A stretch of DNA of 64,000 nt from Bipolaris cookei (GCA_002286855.1 NRSV01000069.1:43199-107198); one strand, 5' to 3'; shown: positions 33,383 to 44,681, numbered from the stretch's first letter. Notes: a model not told the origin generated them from the letters alone. Numbers and translations are program-made.

Positions 33383-34930
33383 CTATTCAGTATAGTATAT
33401 TAAAAATCGTAATAAGCCAATTTGCTCCTCAGATCTATCACTATCACTAGCACTATCAATTTCAACTGCGCAGGTACGAGCGTTGTGTCCAGTCTGCTTG
33501 CAACGCCCGCACCGCCTCTCTCCTCGCACCCTCTTCGACGCACTCTCACCACCACCACGACTGCTACCTGCCTGTTTAGCTAATACTTCTTGTACCTCGC
33601 CTATAGTAAGAGTCTCTTCTGTCCGCACGTATTGCCGCTTGCGGCTCTTACGCTTATTTGATTCGTCTAGAGCCGCTCGAAGCGTACTCATTTCCTCTAT
33701 CATAAGCGTCATTTTATGTGCCATTTGCTGAGCCCCCTTACTTAGCTGCGCGATCTGCTCGGTGAGTGAATTGGCAGAAGAACCACGGCGCTTTCTCACG
33801 CTCTCTTGAATGAGACCAATTTGAGCCTCGACTTCGCGCGCGTGGCGTGGTGTCTGCGCCTCCCAGGCGGCTGCCCGTCGCAGTAATTAATATAGTATCT
33901 GCACTACCACATCAAGCTTTGATAGCACAGCCTGTGGGTCATTTGGGACTAGACCAGCGCCTCTGAAGCCAGCTTGAATGTTCTCCTTGGTAATAGACTG
34001 CTCAAAAGCAGCCTTAAAGGCTGGTAGGAAGGTCTCCTTGCTGATATAGTTGGTGCGGTTGCGTACCAAGCCTGAAACGGCGTCGCCATACTTACGCTTC
34101 AACGGCGAAAAGCAGGCGACGTCAAGGGGCTGCAATAGGTGAGACGAGTGCGCAGGCATGCAGAGAAGAAGAATATTCTTCTCCTTGCAAAGATCCTGAA
34201 AATCGATAGAGCAGTGGCTCTCGTGGCCGTCGATAATAAGTAGTCGATACCCACCTACAGTACAGCTCTTTGTATGGGTATCAANGCGACCCGACGCGCC
34301 CACGCCTTGGATCACAGTAACCCACTCACGGTTGCCTGGCTGTATCCGCTTCTTTTTACCATATCCTTCTGATGCTGTGATAACTAACTGTGATAAAATC
34401 TTGCCCATCATAAAGCCAGTTTCGCCAAAGTTGTAGATATCGTCGTCTACAATACCCCACTTCTGCTTTGTCGCCTGGACTAAGTCGAACCAGCGCTGGA
34501 TAGCCGCTGGGTCCTCGCAGGTAGCTCGCTGGTGATCATAAGGACGGCTCCAGCGTGTGCGGAGCTCAGGAGTCCTCTTAACAAAGTTGTCAATCCAGTT
34601 CTTGCCAACAGGGTTGCTCCCACGCTCATGTAATAGTTTATCAGCCATTGCTCGAACGTCAGGCTTTGTAGGCGCAAATCCTCGCGCAGACTCCTCAAGG
34701 ATACGCTTAAGTATAGCCTCCTCTTCTAGCTTATCAAGGCGCTTCGACTTCGGTACGCAGTCGCGTCGGGGGCGTTTCCCAGCGCGTCGATCAGATAGAG
34801 TTCTTTGTGGGACGTTGTAGATAGTAGCAGCACGGTTTACACTCTGAACACGTTGCGATAGAACATCAAGAAGAGCAAGTTGAAGATCTGATTCAGTATA
34901 GGTAGATTGAGTATTGCGTTGTTGAGACAT
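33383..34930 (-). pseudogene. Pogo-like transposase, disrupted
   Basis: The frame runs from ATG 34930 (MSQQRNTQSTYTESD) to 33383 in one phase, broken by TAA at 33887-33889. The N-terminal region is a psq/Tc5-type helix-turn-helix (AATIYNVPQRTLSDRRAGK) and a CENP-B-like second DNA-binding part (NPVGKNWIDNFVKRTPEL). The first catalytic Asp is lost: IYNFGETGFMMGK has Gly where the family has Asp. The second (LLIIDGHESH) and third (SHLLQPLDV) acidic residues are present. About 50 residues expected between VTVIQGVGASG and DTHTKSC are absent exactly where the N (34285) lies. The C-terminus has a coiled region and a zinc knuckle (CGRCKQTGHNARTC). It cannot be active as assembled. Confidence 0.85.
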
Positions 34931-34948
34931 CGCGCGTTATAGTGTTGA

Positions 34949-35011
34949 AGTCGACGCGCTGGTGAGGCGTTAGCGACTCGCTTGGGTTAGCGACTCACTT
35001 GTGAACCACGT
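34949..35011 (-). repeat. Right terminal inverted repeat, with 17-bp internal duplication
   Basis: Read on the minus strand it equals the left repeat except for 17 extra bases (CCAAGCGAGTCGCTAAC) that repeat the preceding GAGTCGCTAAC block. Confidence 0.9.
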
Positions 35012-35051
35012 TAATGTATAGATTTCTGCTTTATACATACACCTCACTCCT

Positions 35052-36143
35052 TTACTTACGCACAACAAGAACAAAGAACCGCGGATACACCAGTATTACC
35101 TTTCCGTCTGCCAACTTTGGATACGCCTCTACGAGCTTCCTTTCGTATTCTTTGAGAAACGCTGCTTTCGCGTCTTCATCTTCGATGCGGTTTAGATACG
35201 GAAGCAGACCGGTGCCCTTGACCCATTCCACAATCGCCGGCGCATCAGCGAGTACGTGATGGTAATTCGTGCGCCAGATATTGACAAGACTTGCATGCTG
35301 CACAAACGCATTGTAGAACTGCGCCGTGGGCTCAATAGGATCAAGATCTGGGCGCTGTGTATCCATCAAATCCCCAATCCGTGTATCAGCAAAGTATTTC
35401 GACCAGGGCTGCGACGGGAGCGCCGCAATATCCCGCATCAGCGCATGAGACGGCTCGTGGTAATTATCCGGCATCTGGAAGGCGAGCACCGCGCCGGGCC
35501 TCAGCGAAGAAAAAAGTCGTTGCAAGGCTGGAATCCGCTTTCCGCAGCGTAACCAGTGGAACACCGCGTTGCTAAAAACCAGATCCGTGTCTTGCTCTAC
35601 ACAGAAATCGGATATGTCTCCCGCAACGAAATCCACGTTCGCGGCTTCAGAATGGAATTCGAGCGCGGCACGACGAAGCATGTCGGGCGAGGAATCCATG
35701 CCTGTCACGTGGGCGGAGGGGAAGGAGGAAGTGAGTACGCGAGTGCTGTTTCCGGGGCCGCAGCCTAGATCGTAGATCCGTGGTGATGGAGAAGAGATGT
35801 GAGGTAGAATTTGGGTGATGAGGTCGTAGACTGGGCGGGTGCGTTCATTGTTGAATTTTAGGTATTGGGATGCGGACCAGTCTTTGGAGTTTGCCTGGTC
35901 TTGGGTATGTGCGGAAGACATTGTGGGGGATTTTGTGGAGAGATTACGGGTTAAATTGGTGCTGTGGAGAAATTGTTTGCTTCTGATGTTGTTGTGCTGC
36001 GTCTCAGCTTTATTATATAGTTGATAAGTTCGGCGCTGTGGTGTTGATACTACCAAGATGCTGCGGCGGAAAAGTATCCGTGTTGCTGGATAGGGGCCCG
36101 TGATGCGCAGAGTTTGCCTGAGTGGGAGGGTACATTGAGACAT
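35052..36143 (-). CDS. Trans-aconitate 2-methyltransferase-like SAM methyltransferase
   Basis: The class-I SAM methyltransferase core is clear: RIYDLGCGPGNSTRVL (motif I), GMDSSPDMLRRA, DFVAGDISDF, DLVFSNAVFHWL, then RPGAVLAFQMPDNYHEPSH and the C-terminal WVKGTGLLPYLNRI block, which together are typical of Tam-type enzymes that methylate trans-aconitate. Two starts are possible: 36143 gives 363 aa with an Arg/Ser-rich, acid-poor leader that looks like a mitochondrial presequence (MSQCTLPLRQTLRITG); 35921 (MSSAHTQDQAN) gives 289 aa, the usual family length. Mitochondrial targeting would make sense for an aconitate-related substrate, but is inferred. A transposon lies 38 bp past the stop codon. 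Confidence 0.85.
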   Translation of the reverse strand: MSQCTLPLRQTLRITGPYPATRILFRRSILVVSTPQRRTYQLYNKAETQHNNIRSKQFLHSTNLTRNLSTKSPTMSSAHTQDQANSKDWSASQYLKFNNERTRPVYDLITQILPHISSPSPRIYDLGCGPGNSTRVLTSSFPSAHVTGMDSSPDMLRRAALEFHSEAANVDFVAGDISDFCVEQDTDLVFSNAVFHWLRCGKRIPALQRLFSSLRPGAVLAFQMPDNYHEPSHALMRDIAALPSQPWSKYFADTRIGDLMDTQRPDLDPIEPTAQFYNAFVQHASLVNIWRTNYHHVLADAPAIVEWVKGTGLLPYLNRIEDEDAKAAFLKEYERKLVEAYPKLADGKVILVYPRFFVLVVRK

Positions 36144-37563
36144 TTAGTGAGGTTTTCCTTGCGGTTTACGAGTCACCGAGATGGAGATTTTACTGAGCTG
36201 CGGTGGAGGATTGTGATGTGAACACGGAAAAGCATCGTCGCCCGCGGAGAAGAGTAGCATATGTTGTTGAAAGGCGCTAGAGATGGGGTAGGTTAAGCGG
36301 TATTGGGGCTAGTGCGAGGCTGTTCGACAACCCCCATCGCACGTCCTGTCTTGACCTGAGGAATCATTATTGTTGGCTCTTTTGAGTATCGAAATCTGCC
36401 TAGATATTTTCAGTGAAAAAGGTAACAGGCAACACCTTGATCGCAAACGGCGAAGATCGGCGCTTTTGACTTGGTTCCACGACGTCTCAGCCCCAAACTT
36501 TGTGATGGGCTGCGCAAAGGTTCCCGATGCCTGGTAACCGGATTGTATTCGATGAGGACGCTATCTTCTGCCCATGCTGAGTTTATATACATCCAATGGT
36601 CATGAGTTCGAGAAGCTTCCAGCAACGCCTAGGGCATGACGTAATCTCCGAAGGTTTCATCGATGAACAATACACTAATTAGGCTCTAGCCTATCACAAA
36701 CTTGTCCGTAATCCAGCCTGATGGGCCATAAGCATGCCGCTACGGCGGTGTATGTCGGTGACCGAAAGGGTTTTCTATCTTGAGACATTTGTATCCAATC
36801 TAGTGTTGGATCCAACATCTGATCGAAGTGAGAATGGGCCACATGAGCAGATCTTGAATACATCTTTCTTGTCAGATACTTATCGAGTTTCTTGTCGTAT
36901 GACACCTTACGGGACTCACGACGGTAGTCAGAAAATACGCCAATAACTGTGTCCCGGTCTTGCTGATGTCAGACGAGAACCCCACGGTAGACGTCCACCT
37001 ACAAGGCAGACGAACGATGGGTCATCGGCTCCTTGTGCCAAACCACCTTGCTCTTACGGGTAACATGCACAAAACAGCCCAAGTTACCGGAAACGGAAAG
37101 AAGAGATGCCACGTGCTCGCGAATCTACGCTGCATCATGCATTAGATCGCGGGAGTCGATCATTCTAATCAAGGATTACTGGCTCTTGCATCGATTCCCA
37201 ACAAGGGATCCTTTGCATTTTCCCAAGGCTGAACCTTACTCGCGTCATATGCCCCCGCCCGCGAGTAGCGTATCGAGGGATTAGCCGAAAAAGAGGATGA
37301 CTGTGTAAGACTCAGGAGTGATTTGATAGTGGTGATGAGTGGTAACCTGACCACCAACGCCACGCTTTTTCAGCCCCAGTAGCCCCATTGGGGCTGTATC
37401 TCTTGGTAGAGGTTCCAGGTATAAGATCATCTGAAATACCAAAGAGGTTGTGTCAATTTAGACTGTTGGCTACTTGCAAGAATTTGCGTCGTCGAAGGGT
37501 AGCCTTTGATTTCGCTGTCTACACTCGGCTTGTCTTTTTAATTCATCTTTGAGCTTCTACAAT
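36144..37563. other. Intergenic, no supported gene
   Basis: About 1.4 kb containing only short frames on both strands. Nothing recognised. Confidence 0.5.
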
Positions 37564-39448
37564 ATGTCTCCTACAATACAAAATTTCGTTCCGCAGCTCA
37601 ACTCATTAGTTGTGATCTCGATACTCTCACTCGTATCTTCCTTGGCTTGGATAGTCTATGCTAGGTATTTCCATCCACTAGCCAAATATCCAGGACCGTT
37701 CTTTGCCTCCATAACTCGTCTTTGGCACATCATCGATGTGGCCGGGGGTAGTTCCGACAAGACACAACGGCATCTGCATGAGAAATATGGTAATCTCACA
37801 TCACTAATTGCCAAATATATCATCATGACCGATAGTTGTAGGGCCCATTGTTCGAATAGCCCCAAATGAAGTTGCTATAGCGGACCCAGAAGCTATCCGA
37901 ACTATTTATTCTGCTCAATCCGGATTTACCAAAGTAAACATCCCAGCTCAATGTTCTTGCATATTAACGATGCCAAACCATACAGACCGACTTCTACCTC
38001 CCCTTCCGAGCAACATGGGCAAGATATCCAGATGCCTTTACCAATCTAAATGAGGGCCAACATGCCGAGAGACGCAGAATCGTCAATTCACTCTACTCAA
38101 TGTCAAACATTGTGCAACTAGAAGAAGATGTCGACAAATGTGTGCATCTCCTCATAGCCAAATTCACAGATCGCGCTATGAAAGGTTCAGTCATCGACAT
38201 GTCAGAATGGGTACAATGGTACGAAGACCACTTCCTCCTCCCCTTGAAATCCTGCATAACTCACTGCAAGAAGGTACGCCTTCGACGTAATCGGCAAACT
38301 TTTCTTTAGCCACCCCTTCGGCTTCCTACAAAACGCCCACGACCACGCCGGTTACATCCACGCCCTCGACCTCCTCATCCCTTTCATCGCAGTCGCTTGC
38401 GCCGCACCCACCTACCTGCGCCCCCTCATCCTCCTCAGCGGCACCGCCATCCCCCGCGTCTTCAAAGCACTCAAAGCACTCAAGCACATCGAGACCGCGT
38501 CCGAAGCGTGCGTAGTGCAGCGCCAGCATCTCATTGCTGGCGGAAAAGCGGAGGAGTGCGATGATATGCTGCAGGGTTTCTTTCAAATAATGCGGGAGAA
38601 GGGAAGGGAGAAGGATTTTGGGATTACGGAGGTGAAGATGGAGGCGTATGGGGCTTTGTAAGTCCACTTTTCAACAATGCACTCAGTGTGAAGAGTATGA
38701 AGGAGGACGACTGATTGAAATAGTATCGCAGGATCCGATACCACCGCCGCAGCAATAACCGCGATCTTATACTACCTCATGCGCACGCCTTCCGCATATG
38801 CTAAGCTCACTGCTGAAATTGATGAGGCGGAGCAAGCTGGCTTGCTCAGCCAAGATATCCAGTACCACGAGGCGGCTGGGCTATCGTATCTCATGGCGTG
38901 CTGCAAGGAGGGGATGCGATTGCATCCTAGTGTTGGTATGACGCTGCCTCGTCGTGTGCCTCGGGGTGGTTGCGTTATTGCAGGACGATGGTTTCCTGAG
39001 GGAACACGGGTTGGCATTAATGCGGCGGTTATCCAGCGGGATCGGCGTGTCTTTGGGCATGATGCGGATGAGTTTGTGCCAGAAAGGTGGTTTAGGGCTA
39101 ATGCAGCGAAGATGGATAGGTGTATGTTTCAGGCAGGTATTCCCTTTTCTCTTAGTAAAGTAGAAATTGTAAGCTGACATTAGTAATAGTTTGGAGGTGG
39201 CTCGAGAACGTGCATTGGCAAGAATGTGAGTTTCACGCAACTAGAGATTTGTGTGATATTGTTAACTTGGATAGATTTCGCTCTGCGAAATGTACAAAGT
39301 CATTCCGTCGCTCCTTCGCTCCTTCGACCTACAACTTTCGGAACCGGACAGAGAATGGGAAACACAGAACTACTGGTTTAACAAGCCAAGCAAAGTGTAC
39401 ACGACGATAAGATGCAGAGCTGTAATCACCCCAGGACCCCCTGAGTAG
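37564..39448 (+). CDS. Cytochrome P450 (pisatin-demethylase-like), 517 aa
   Basis: Seven exons: 37564-37789, 37842-37933, 37986-38218, 38274-38657, 38724-39132, 39190-39225 and 39275-39448. Joined they give a complete P450: an N-terminal membrane anchor (SLVVISILSLVSSLAWIV), HPLAKYPGPFFASITRLW, the I-helix AGSDTTAAAI, the K-helix ExxR in CKEGMRLHPSVGM, PERWF, and the haem loop FGGGSRTCIGKN, a 12-codon exon on its own. The donor after exon 5 is GC (CAG then GCAGGT), needed to keep the frame. The sequence is of the pisatin-demethylase/benzoate-hydroxylase-like fungal type; substrate unknown. ER membrane location expected. It may belong to the neighbouring metabolite region. Confidence 0.85.
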
Positions 39449-39629
39449 TTTTCTATATCTCCATTTTTAATAGCTAATATTGTATCATGAACACTCAAGT
39501 GTTCCCACTTTTACAAACCATCACATCATCGCCCAAGTGAATCTAATCAAGTAAATCCCACCTCTTCACCACATCCTCCTTCTTCTTCTTCTTCTCCTCC
39601 TCCTCCTTCTTGCCCTCCTTTTCACCCTC

Positions 39630-40359
39630 CTATTCCTCCAAATTCTCCACCACACCACTACCCAACCCCTTCTTCCTCCTCTCCTGAATCCTCTTTCGCA
39701 AAACATCCGCCGAACACCTATCCCCCGCCAACTTCTCCTTAAACGCCGCTTTCTTCCGCGACTTCTCATCACCCCCCTTACCCGTCGTACACGACATATC
39801 TGCATCGTTATAATACCATCCATCTACATGCTTGTTGAACTTGACTTTCTTGACGGCGGGTTTAATTTCATCAGGTTTTTTTAATAGTGGTAATCTCCCT
39901 ATTTTGAGCCTCCCACTCCGCTTCACCGCCAAACTTCCAGACCCCGATTTCTTTGAATAGACGTTCTAGGAGGGGAAGCAGGCGGTCGTAGGTCGGTACG
40001 TGCATGCTCAAGTATCCGCGCTCGATGGCTTCGTCGTGGTGGTCTGGGTTGTTGGAGAACTCCTCTTTATAGAGGTCTTCAAAGGATCTCCAGCACTTGA
40101 TAAATCCGTCGAGCCATGGCTCACCGGGGTGGCGGCGGGGGTGTGTCTGTGCGATGATGGAGTGGTTGAGGTGGTGTTTAATGTGTTGTTGGTTTGCGCG
40201 GAGGTCGATGATGGGGGCGTTGGTTTCGAGTTGTTCTTTCTGAAAGTGGACTAGTTTTATAAGGAGATCTGTGACATGAAAGCAGTAAGTGAAATAGCCA
40301 GGATATGGTCTAAGGCTACCGGGAAGGGGTGGGCGTGGCTTCTTCGAGAATAGTGGCAT
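39630..40359 (-). pseudogene. Conserved-looking hypothetical gene with homopolymer frameshift
   Basis: The ATG at 40359 starts MPLFSKKPRPPLPGSL and continues with HHLNHSIIAQTHPRRHPGE, WLDGFIKCWRSFEDLYKEEF and ERLFKEIGVWKFGGEAEW. The frame ends at 39871 just after a run of seven T (39876-39882; A on the coding strand). With six, TTIKK would continue directly into PDEIKPAVKKVKF, which stays open to a TAG at 39630; beyond that the same frame is Glu/Lys-rich, encoded by a GAA/AAG microsatellite, to 39543. The frameshift could be real, a polymorphism or a sequencing error. The family is not recognised. The C-terminal half is very basic. Confidence 0.55.
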
Positions 40360-40639
40360 GGTGGTTGAGGATCTCTTCAGTTTCAGTCGTCGAGTGGAGG
40401 AGTAGGGCTTTATTATCAGATGGTTTAGTAGATGACAGGTGAGTGTGTCTAGCGTTCAAGTTAGGCAAAGGTCAGGTAAGGTAGTATTTATATAAGTGAC
40501 ACAGAGAGTTGCATACATTGTTAGGATAAACCGTGTGAACGATCAGAGATGAATTCACAAAATCTGTGTATTCAAATTATCAATGTAATAATGCATACTC
40601 GAGTGCTATGGAACCAGCTTCAACAACGCTAAGATACCT

Positions 40640-41731
40640 TTACATCTTTGCGCGATCCCCGTGATCGGTATTCACCAGTACATATCGGTACCTGGCATAT
40701 CCGTCTTCCATATCCACCACGGCCTGGTTCGCATCCTTCATATTGCGCTTCTGCACCCACGGCTTGACTCCCTTCTCGGCAGCAAAATTCAGCATCTCTT
40801 CAATATCCCTCGGACTGCCAATCTGGCTTCCGCCAATTTTACAACCCTTGCCAATCAAGCCAAATGCAGTGATTGGAGGAAGTTTGTCTTCTGGCGCACC
40901 GACTTGAATGAAAGCGCCGCCTGTACGCAGTAGTCGAAGGTAGGATTCTAAAGGCATATCTGGAGACGAGACAGTGCTGATAATGAGATCAAGAGTTCTG
41001 CTATGCTTCCTTGCCCATTTTTCGTCTTCAGAAGTCGCAATGTAATCTGTCGCGCCCATTGCTTTTGCGTCTTCGACCTTGTTTCTCTTCCGGCTAATGG
41101 CGACAACTTCTTGACAGCCTAGCGCTTTTGCAAATAATATGGCAAAGTGACCAAGACCACCTATACCGATTATTCCGACTCTCTTGCCAGGTCCTGCGCC
41201 ATTGTTCTTGAGCGGTGCATACACGGTGATGCCTCCGCACATCATGGGCGCTGCGTCCTCGCTTCTAAGTCCTGCGGGTATCCTAATGGCAAAATGCGCC
41301 GGCACACGAACATAGTCAGCGTAGCCGCCCATGCTCCAGCTACCGTCGGGGTACTTTGAATTATACGTGGCCACCATCTTGGTACAATGCTGCTCGATGC
41401 CTGCGCTGCATTCTTCGCAATCATCTCTTAGACAACTGAAAGCCTGCGCGCCTACACCGACTCGGTCACCCAGGCTCAGATTCTTGACTTTTGCTCCAAC
41501 GCGAACGATGTGGCCGACAATCTCATGTCCGACACATGTGGGATAGTGCGTTGTGCCCCAACCAGAGCGCAGCGTGTGAATGTCGCTACCGCATATGCCG
41601 CAGTGCGAGACCTTGATGTCGACATCGATGTCATTGAAGAATTTCGGTTTGAAGGAAGACCAGGTCATTTTTCCTTGAGCGGCGCTCTTGTCATGACCCA
41701 GCCATCCTGTGAATTCAGCGGGAGATGTCAT
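40640..41731 (-). CDS. Zinc-dependent alcohol dehydrogenase, cinnamyl-alcohol/ADH6-like (363 aa)
   Basis: The start MTSPAEFTGWLGHD at 41731 gives the family's normal length; 89 upstream in-frame codons are rejected. Catalytic zinc: CGICGSDIHTLRSGWG with HYPTCVGHEIVG. Structural zinc: CLRDDCEECSAGIEQHC. Cofactor fold: VGIIGIGGLGHFAILFAKALG, followed by SRKRNKVEDAKAMGA, with Ser-Arg-Lys-Arg after the second strand as in NADPH-preferring enzymes. These cytosolic enzymes reduce aldehydes to alcohols. It is on the same strand as the polyketide synthase; without the transposon at 42054-48673 it would start about 370 bp beyond that gene's stop, so it may be a tailoring enzyme of the cluster. Confidence 0.88.
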   Translation of the reverse strand: MTSPAEFTGWLGHDKSAAQGKMTWSSFKPKFFNDIDVDIKVSHCGICGSDIHTLRSGWGTTHYPTCVGHEIVGHIVRVGAKVKNLSLGDRVGVGAQAFSCLRDDCEECSAGIEQHCTKMVATYNSKYPDGSWSMGGYADYVRVPAHFAIRIPAGLRSEDAAPMMCGGITVYAPLKNNGAGPGKRVGIIGIGGLGHFAILFAKALGCQEVVAISRKRNKVEDAKAMGATDYIATSEDEKWARKHSRTLDLIISTVSSPDMPLESYLRLLRTGGAFIQVGAPEDKLPPITAFGLIGKGCKIGGSQIGSPRDIEEMLNFAAEKGVKPWVQKRNMKDANQAVVDMEDGYARYRYVLVNTDHGDRAKM

Positions 41732-42053
41732 GGCGGTCGCGTAGGGGTTTGGGGAGATTTTGCGCAATGTGTGTGTAATTGTGACAATAGAATATCTAAC
41801 AAGTGTGTAAAAATGTGGATTAGTAAATACAAAGGACACCGTTGGGCTTCGGCAATCGTCGTCGCGACGCCAACGCGCTCCGAACCGAGCATCGCTGGGG
41901 TCATTGTGCTGGAGAACGACATCCGAGGTATCTTTCGTAGCGCAGCGCGGCGCGATTGAGGGGTCCCCGGGTTTAGCGTTTAGTCCATCATAGTGCACGT
42001 GACATTGACTTCACTCTCGCTGGGACGGCACCAAGTAGATTTTGAATATCATA

Positions 42054-42096
42054 ACGTCCATCCACTCGTAACGGAACAACCGCCATAACGGAGCAA
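42054..42096 (+). repeat. Left terminal inverted repeat of the 6.6-kb element
   Basis: Starts ACGTCCATCCACTCG; contains two copies of a TAACGGAxCAA block separated by CGCC. Pairs with 48630-48673. Confidence 0.85.
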
Positions 42097-42607
42097 CATC
42101 CTCTTCTCTGCTACCTAGAAGGTGCGATCGCATAAGAGTACACGTATAGTGATTTCATAGGTTTACTGGTCTTATATACACTGCAGCATTCAAAGTAAAA
42201 ATTTACAGCAGTCTTGAGCTTGTTGTTGGAGTTTCTATTCGCGACGTTCATTCGCGTCTCAACTGTTTGACCCTGCTAGGTCACAAAATATAATACATTC
42301 TCGCTATTCGGAACTATAGGCCGAAGGCTCTATCACGAAAGTCCTCGTCCTAAAGCTCTGGTGGCATATCACATCTGTGATGAGACATCCGAGAGTATCT
42401 CCGGTTGAGAGGAGAGGCTGCTACAGAGCTTGGTATTTGATTAAGCGTGTTTTGTCATCATGTACTGAAAAACACACTGTTCTCTATATAGTATACACTG
42501 CCTCCTGCGTCATGCTATCTTTAGCTCACGTTTGTCCGCCGCAGCGAGCCATTGATGTTCGCGCCGTGCACCATGCATCAACATCACTACTACTACACCA
42601 AGTAGCT

Positions 42608-44190
42608 ATGGATCTAGCCAGCCTAGAATTGGCGCGGAACCTATCTACGAATGTACGTAGGACTTATACTGCTCTAGCAGAATGCAGCGATGTTCCTGTG
42701 TCCCGTACCACCGTGTGGTATCGTGCGAACGGACGACCGTCGCGACGGACGAAGGCCCAACGCCAGCAGCACCTCATGCCGTCGGAAGAAAAGGTCTCCG
42801 TCCAGCACATAACCAGATCAGCAGCTCTTGGATTTCCCTTTCGGATCAAGGACATACCTCCCCTAGCCTTCAGTATTGCCCACCGGTGATCCGCGACGAA
42901 AGCGATTAAGCCGCCGAACAAGAACTGGCCTCAGGCCTTCGCAAAGCGCCATCCAGAACTCGTGCGGAGGAACAAGAGAGCGATAGACTCGAATCGTCAT
43001 GACAACAATATACATGACAAGATTTCACACTGATTCGAGGTAATTGGACCAGAGCTTTGTAGGTCGAATATACTGCCGAAGAACATATACAACATGGACA
43101 AGACAGGGGTGATGCTTTCTATGCTAGGCTCTGTCAAAGTTCTAGTAGGTAAGAATGACCAAAGAGACTATAGAGGTGCCGGCGTAAAGTAGACAATAGT
43201 GACTGCCGTTGAGTGCGTGTCAGTAAGTGGTGAGTGTCTAAACCCAACGATCATCTGGCCAGCCCCTACCCATCGGAGCAACTGGACCACGTAACCGACC
43301 CCAGGATGGATCTATGCATTCTCAAAGTCTGGTTACAACGACTCCTACCTTAGCTTAGAGTGGATGAAACGAGTGTTCGACCCCCAAACCAAAGCACGAG
43401 CCAACCAGAAACCACGAATGCTAATTTGTGACGGCTTTTGCACACACACGAAACTCTTGAAATACTAGAGTTCTGTTTTGAAAACAACATCAATCTATGC
43501 CAACTTCCCTCTCATACCTCTTACAAGCTCCAGCCCTGCGATGTTGCGGTCTTTGTTCCACTGAAGACCGCTTATCGCGACCAGGTAGAACAGCTATACC
43601 GAGGCGGCATGACTACGATAAACAATGAGCACTTCACGGCTCTATACTACCCTAAAAGAGAGCGGGTAATGACTAAGAAAAATATCCTCGCAGGATGGGC
43701 TAAGTTTGGTTTGTTCCCTCTTAACCCAGATAGAGAGTACTCAGAGACATCGCAAAGCCAGTGTCCACCGCGCTTAGCCTGTTGCCTATCCATGCAGCCT
43801 GTGAAGAGAGTGGATCAAGATCAGATCCAGCTCCTATCGAAGATGAATGATGAAGCTAGAACTTGCCAGAAGACAAAATCAGAGATCATTGGGAAGGGGA
43901 AGGCGAGGGTGATGAGCTACGAAGACATCGAAGCAGCACGAGCGAAGCGTGCTGAGCAGGAGGCGAACAAACAAGCGCAAGGCGAGAGAAAACGCTATCG
44001 GCCGAAGCACATTGCAGTAGAAGCAGTGGTAGAGCAGGAAGCAGAGGCTAGCACAGACAAGAGAGCACGTAAGAAGCCTAAACGTGCACAAGAGACCGAA
44101 GAAGCCTCGGCGCTGCAAGCAAGTGTAGCACACGTTGTAGAAGAGAGCATCCCAAAATCTTATAGAGCCCCAGTCGTGCGTATGTGGTAG
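42608..44190 (+). pseudogene. Pogo-type DDE transposase, decayed
   Basis: Pieces in several frames follow the order of fungal pogo transposases: MDLASLELARNLSTNVRRTY with an HTH (VPVSRTTVWYRANGR), FRIKDIPPLAFSI, NKNWPQAFAKRHPEL and RAIDSNRHDNNIHDK (CENP-B-like DNA-binding part), NIYNMDKTGVMLSMLG near 43090 (first catalytic Asp), LICDGFCTHETLEIL near 43424 (second Asp) and LPSHTSYKLQPCDVAVF near 43502 (third). From 43438 the frame is open to 44190 and ends in a long charged Lys/Glu/Arg-rich tail. Stops (for example at 42887-42889) and frameshifts break the first two thirds, so it is inactive although all three catalytic acids remain. Confidence 0.75.
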
Positions 44191-44681
44191 CGAAGGTTGA
44201 CATTAGGAGGTTATTCGCTCAGACTTAAGCCCTGTGTGACTTGCATACCTGTAGCAATGTCTATCCTGCATCCTATAATTAAGAAAGCCCCTCACAGAGA
44301 TTCAATGTCATCTGCACACTTCACTAATCATCTTGAGCTGGATGTGGATTACTTCATGGCTACAGCCTTCTGTCTGATATTCAGGTGCATGCGCTCAGCC
44401 ATGCCTACGTACCCCGCCCAAGCTGTGATGCGACACCCTTATCACACTTCACAGCAGCGAGCGCCCGCCTTAGTTTAGAATACGACCGCAGTCTATAGCT
44501 CTGCGATACAATAGTACAGTACAGGGCACCCCTGTGGTTCCTTTTCCTATCGCTAATGCTTAGAGTGCGAAGGTCCTGCTAGACAGTCTCGTCACCGCAC
44601 GCTCTTGCTACTAGGCTGCCGCGTCGAACCTCCCGCGTTTTGTTCCTGCTACATGCCCCGACCCTGCACCTGTACAAAGCG
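44191..44681. other. Spacer inside the 6.6-kb element
   Basis: Between the transposase remnant and the NLR-like gene; presumably it contained the latter's promoter. A short frame at 44197-44478 has no recognised domain. Confidence 0.45.

Larger units (their letters stand above)
33320..35011 (-). mobile_element. Full-length pogo-like transposon with both inverted repeats, inactive
   Basis: The left end (33320) and right end (35011) form inverted repeats starting ACGTGGTTCACAAGTGAG, flanked by TA at 33318-33319 and 35012-35013. The 1692-bp element carries one transposase gene on the minus strand. It is inserted between LRG1 and a methyltransferase gene, 38 bp past the latter's stop codon. An ambiguous base (N, 34285) sits inside. 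Confidence 0.9.

Noticed and set aside
37564..39448. First impression of a broken P450
   Set aside because: All pieces join in frame with seven exons, so it is an intact gene apart from one GC donor.
41732..41998. N-terminal extension of the alcohol dehydrogenase
   Set aside because: 89 extra codons have no similarity to the family; the standard start is at 41731.
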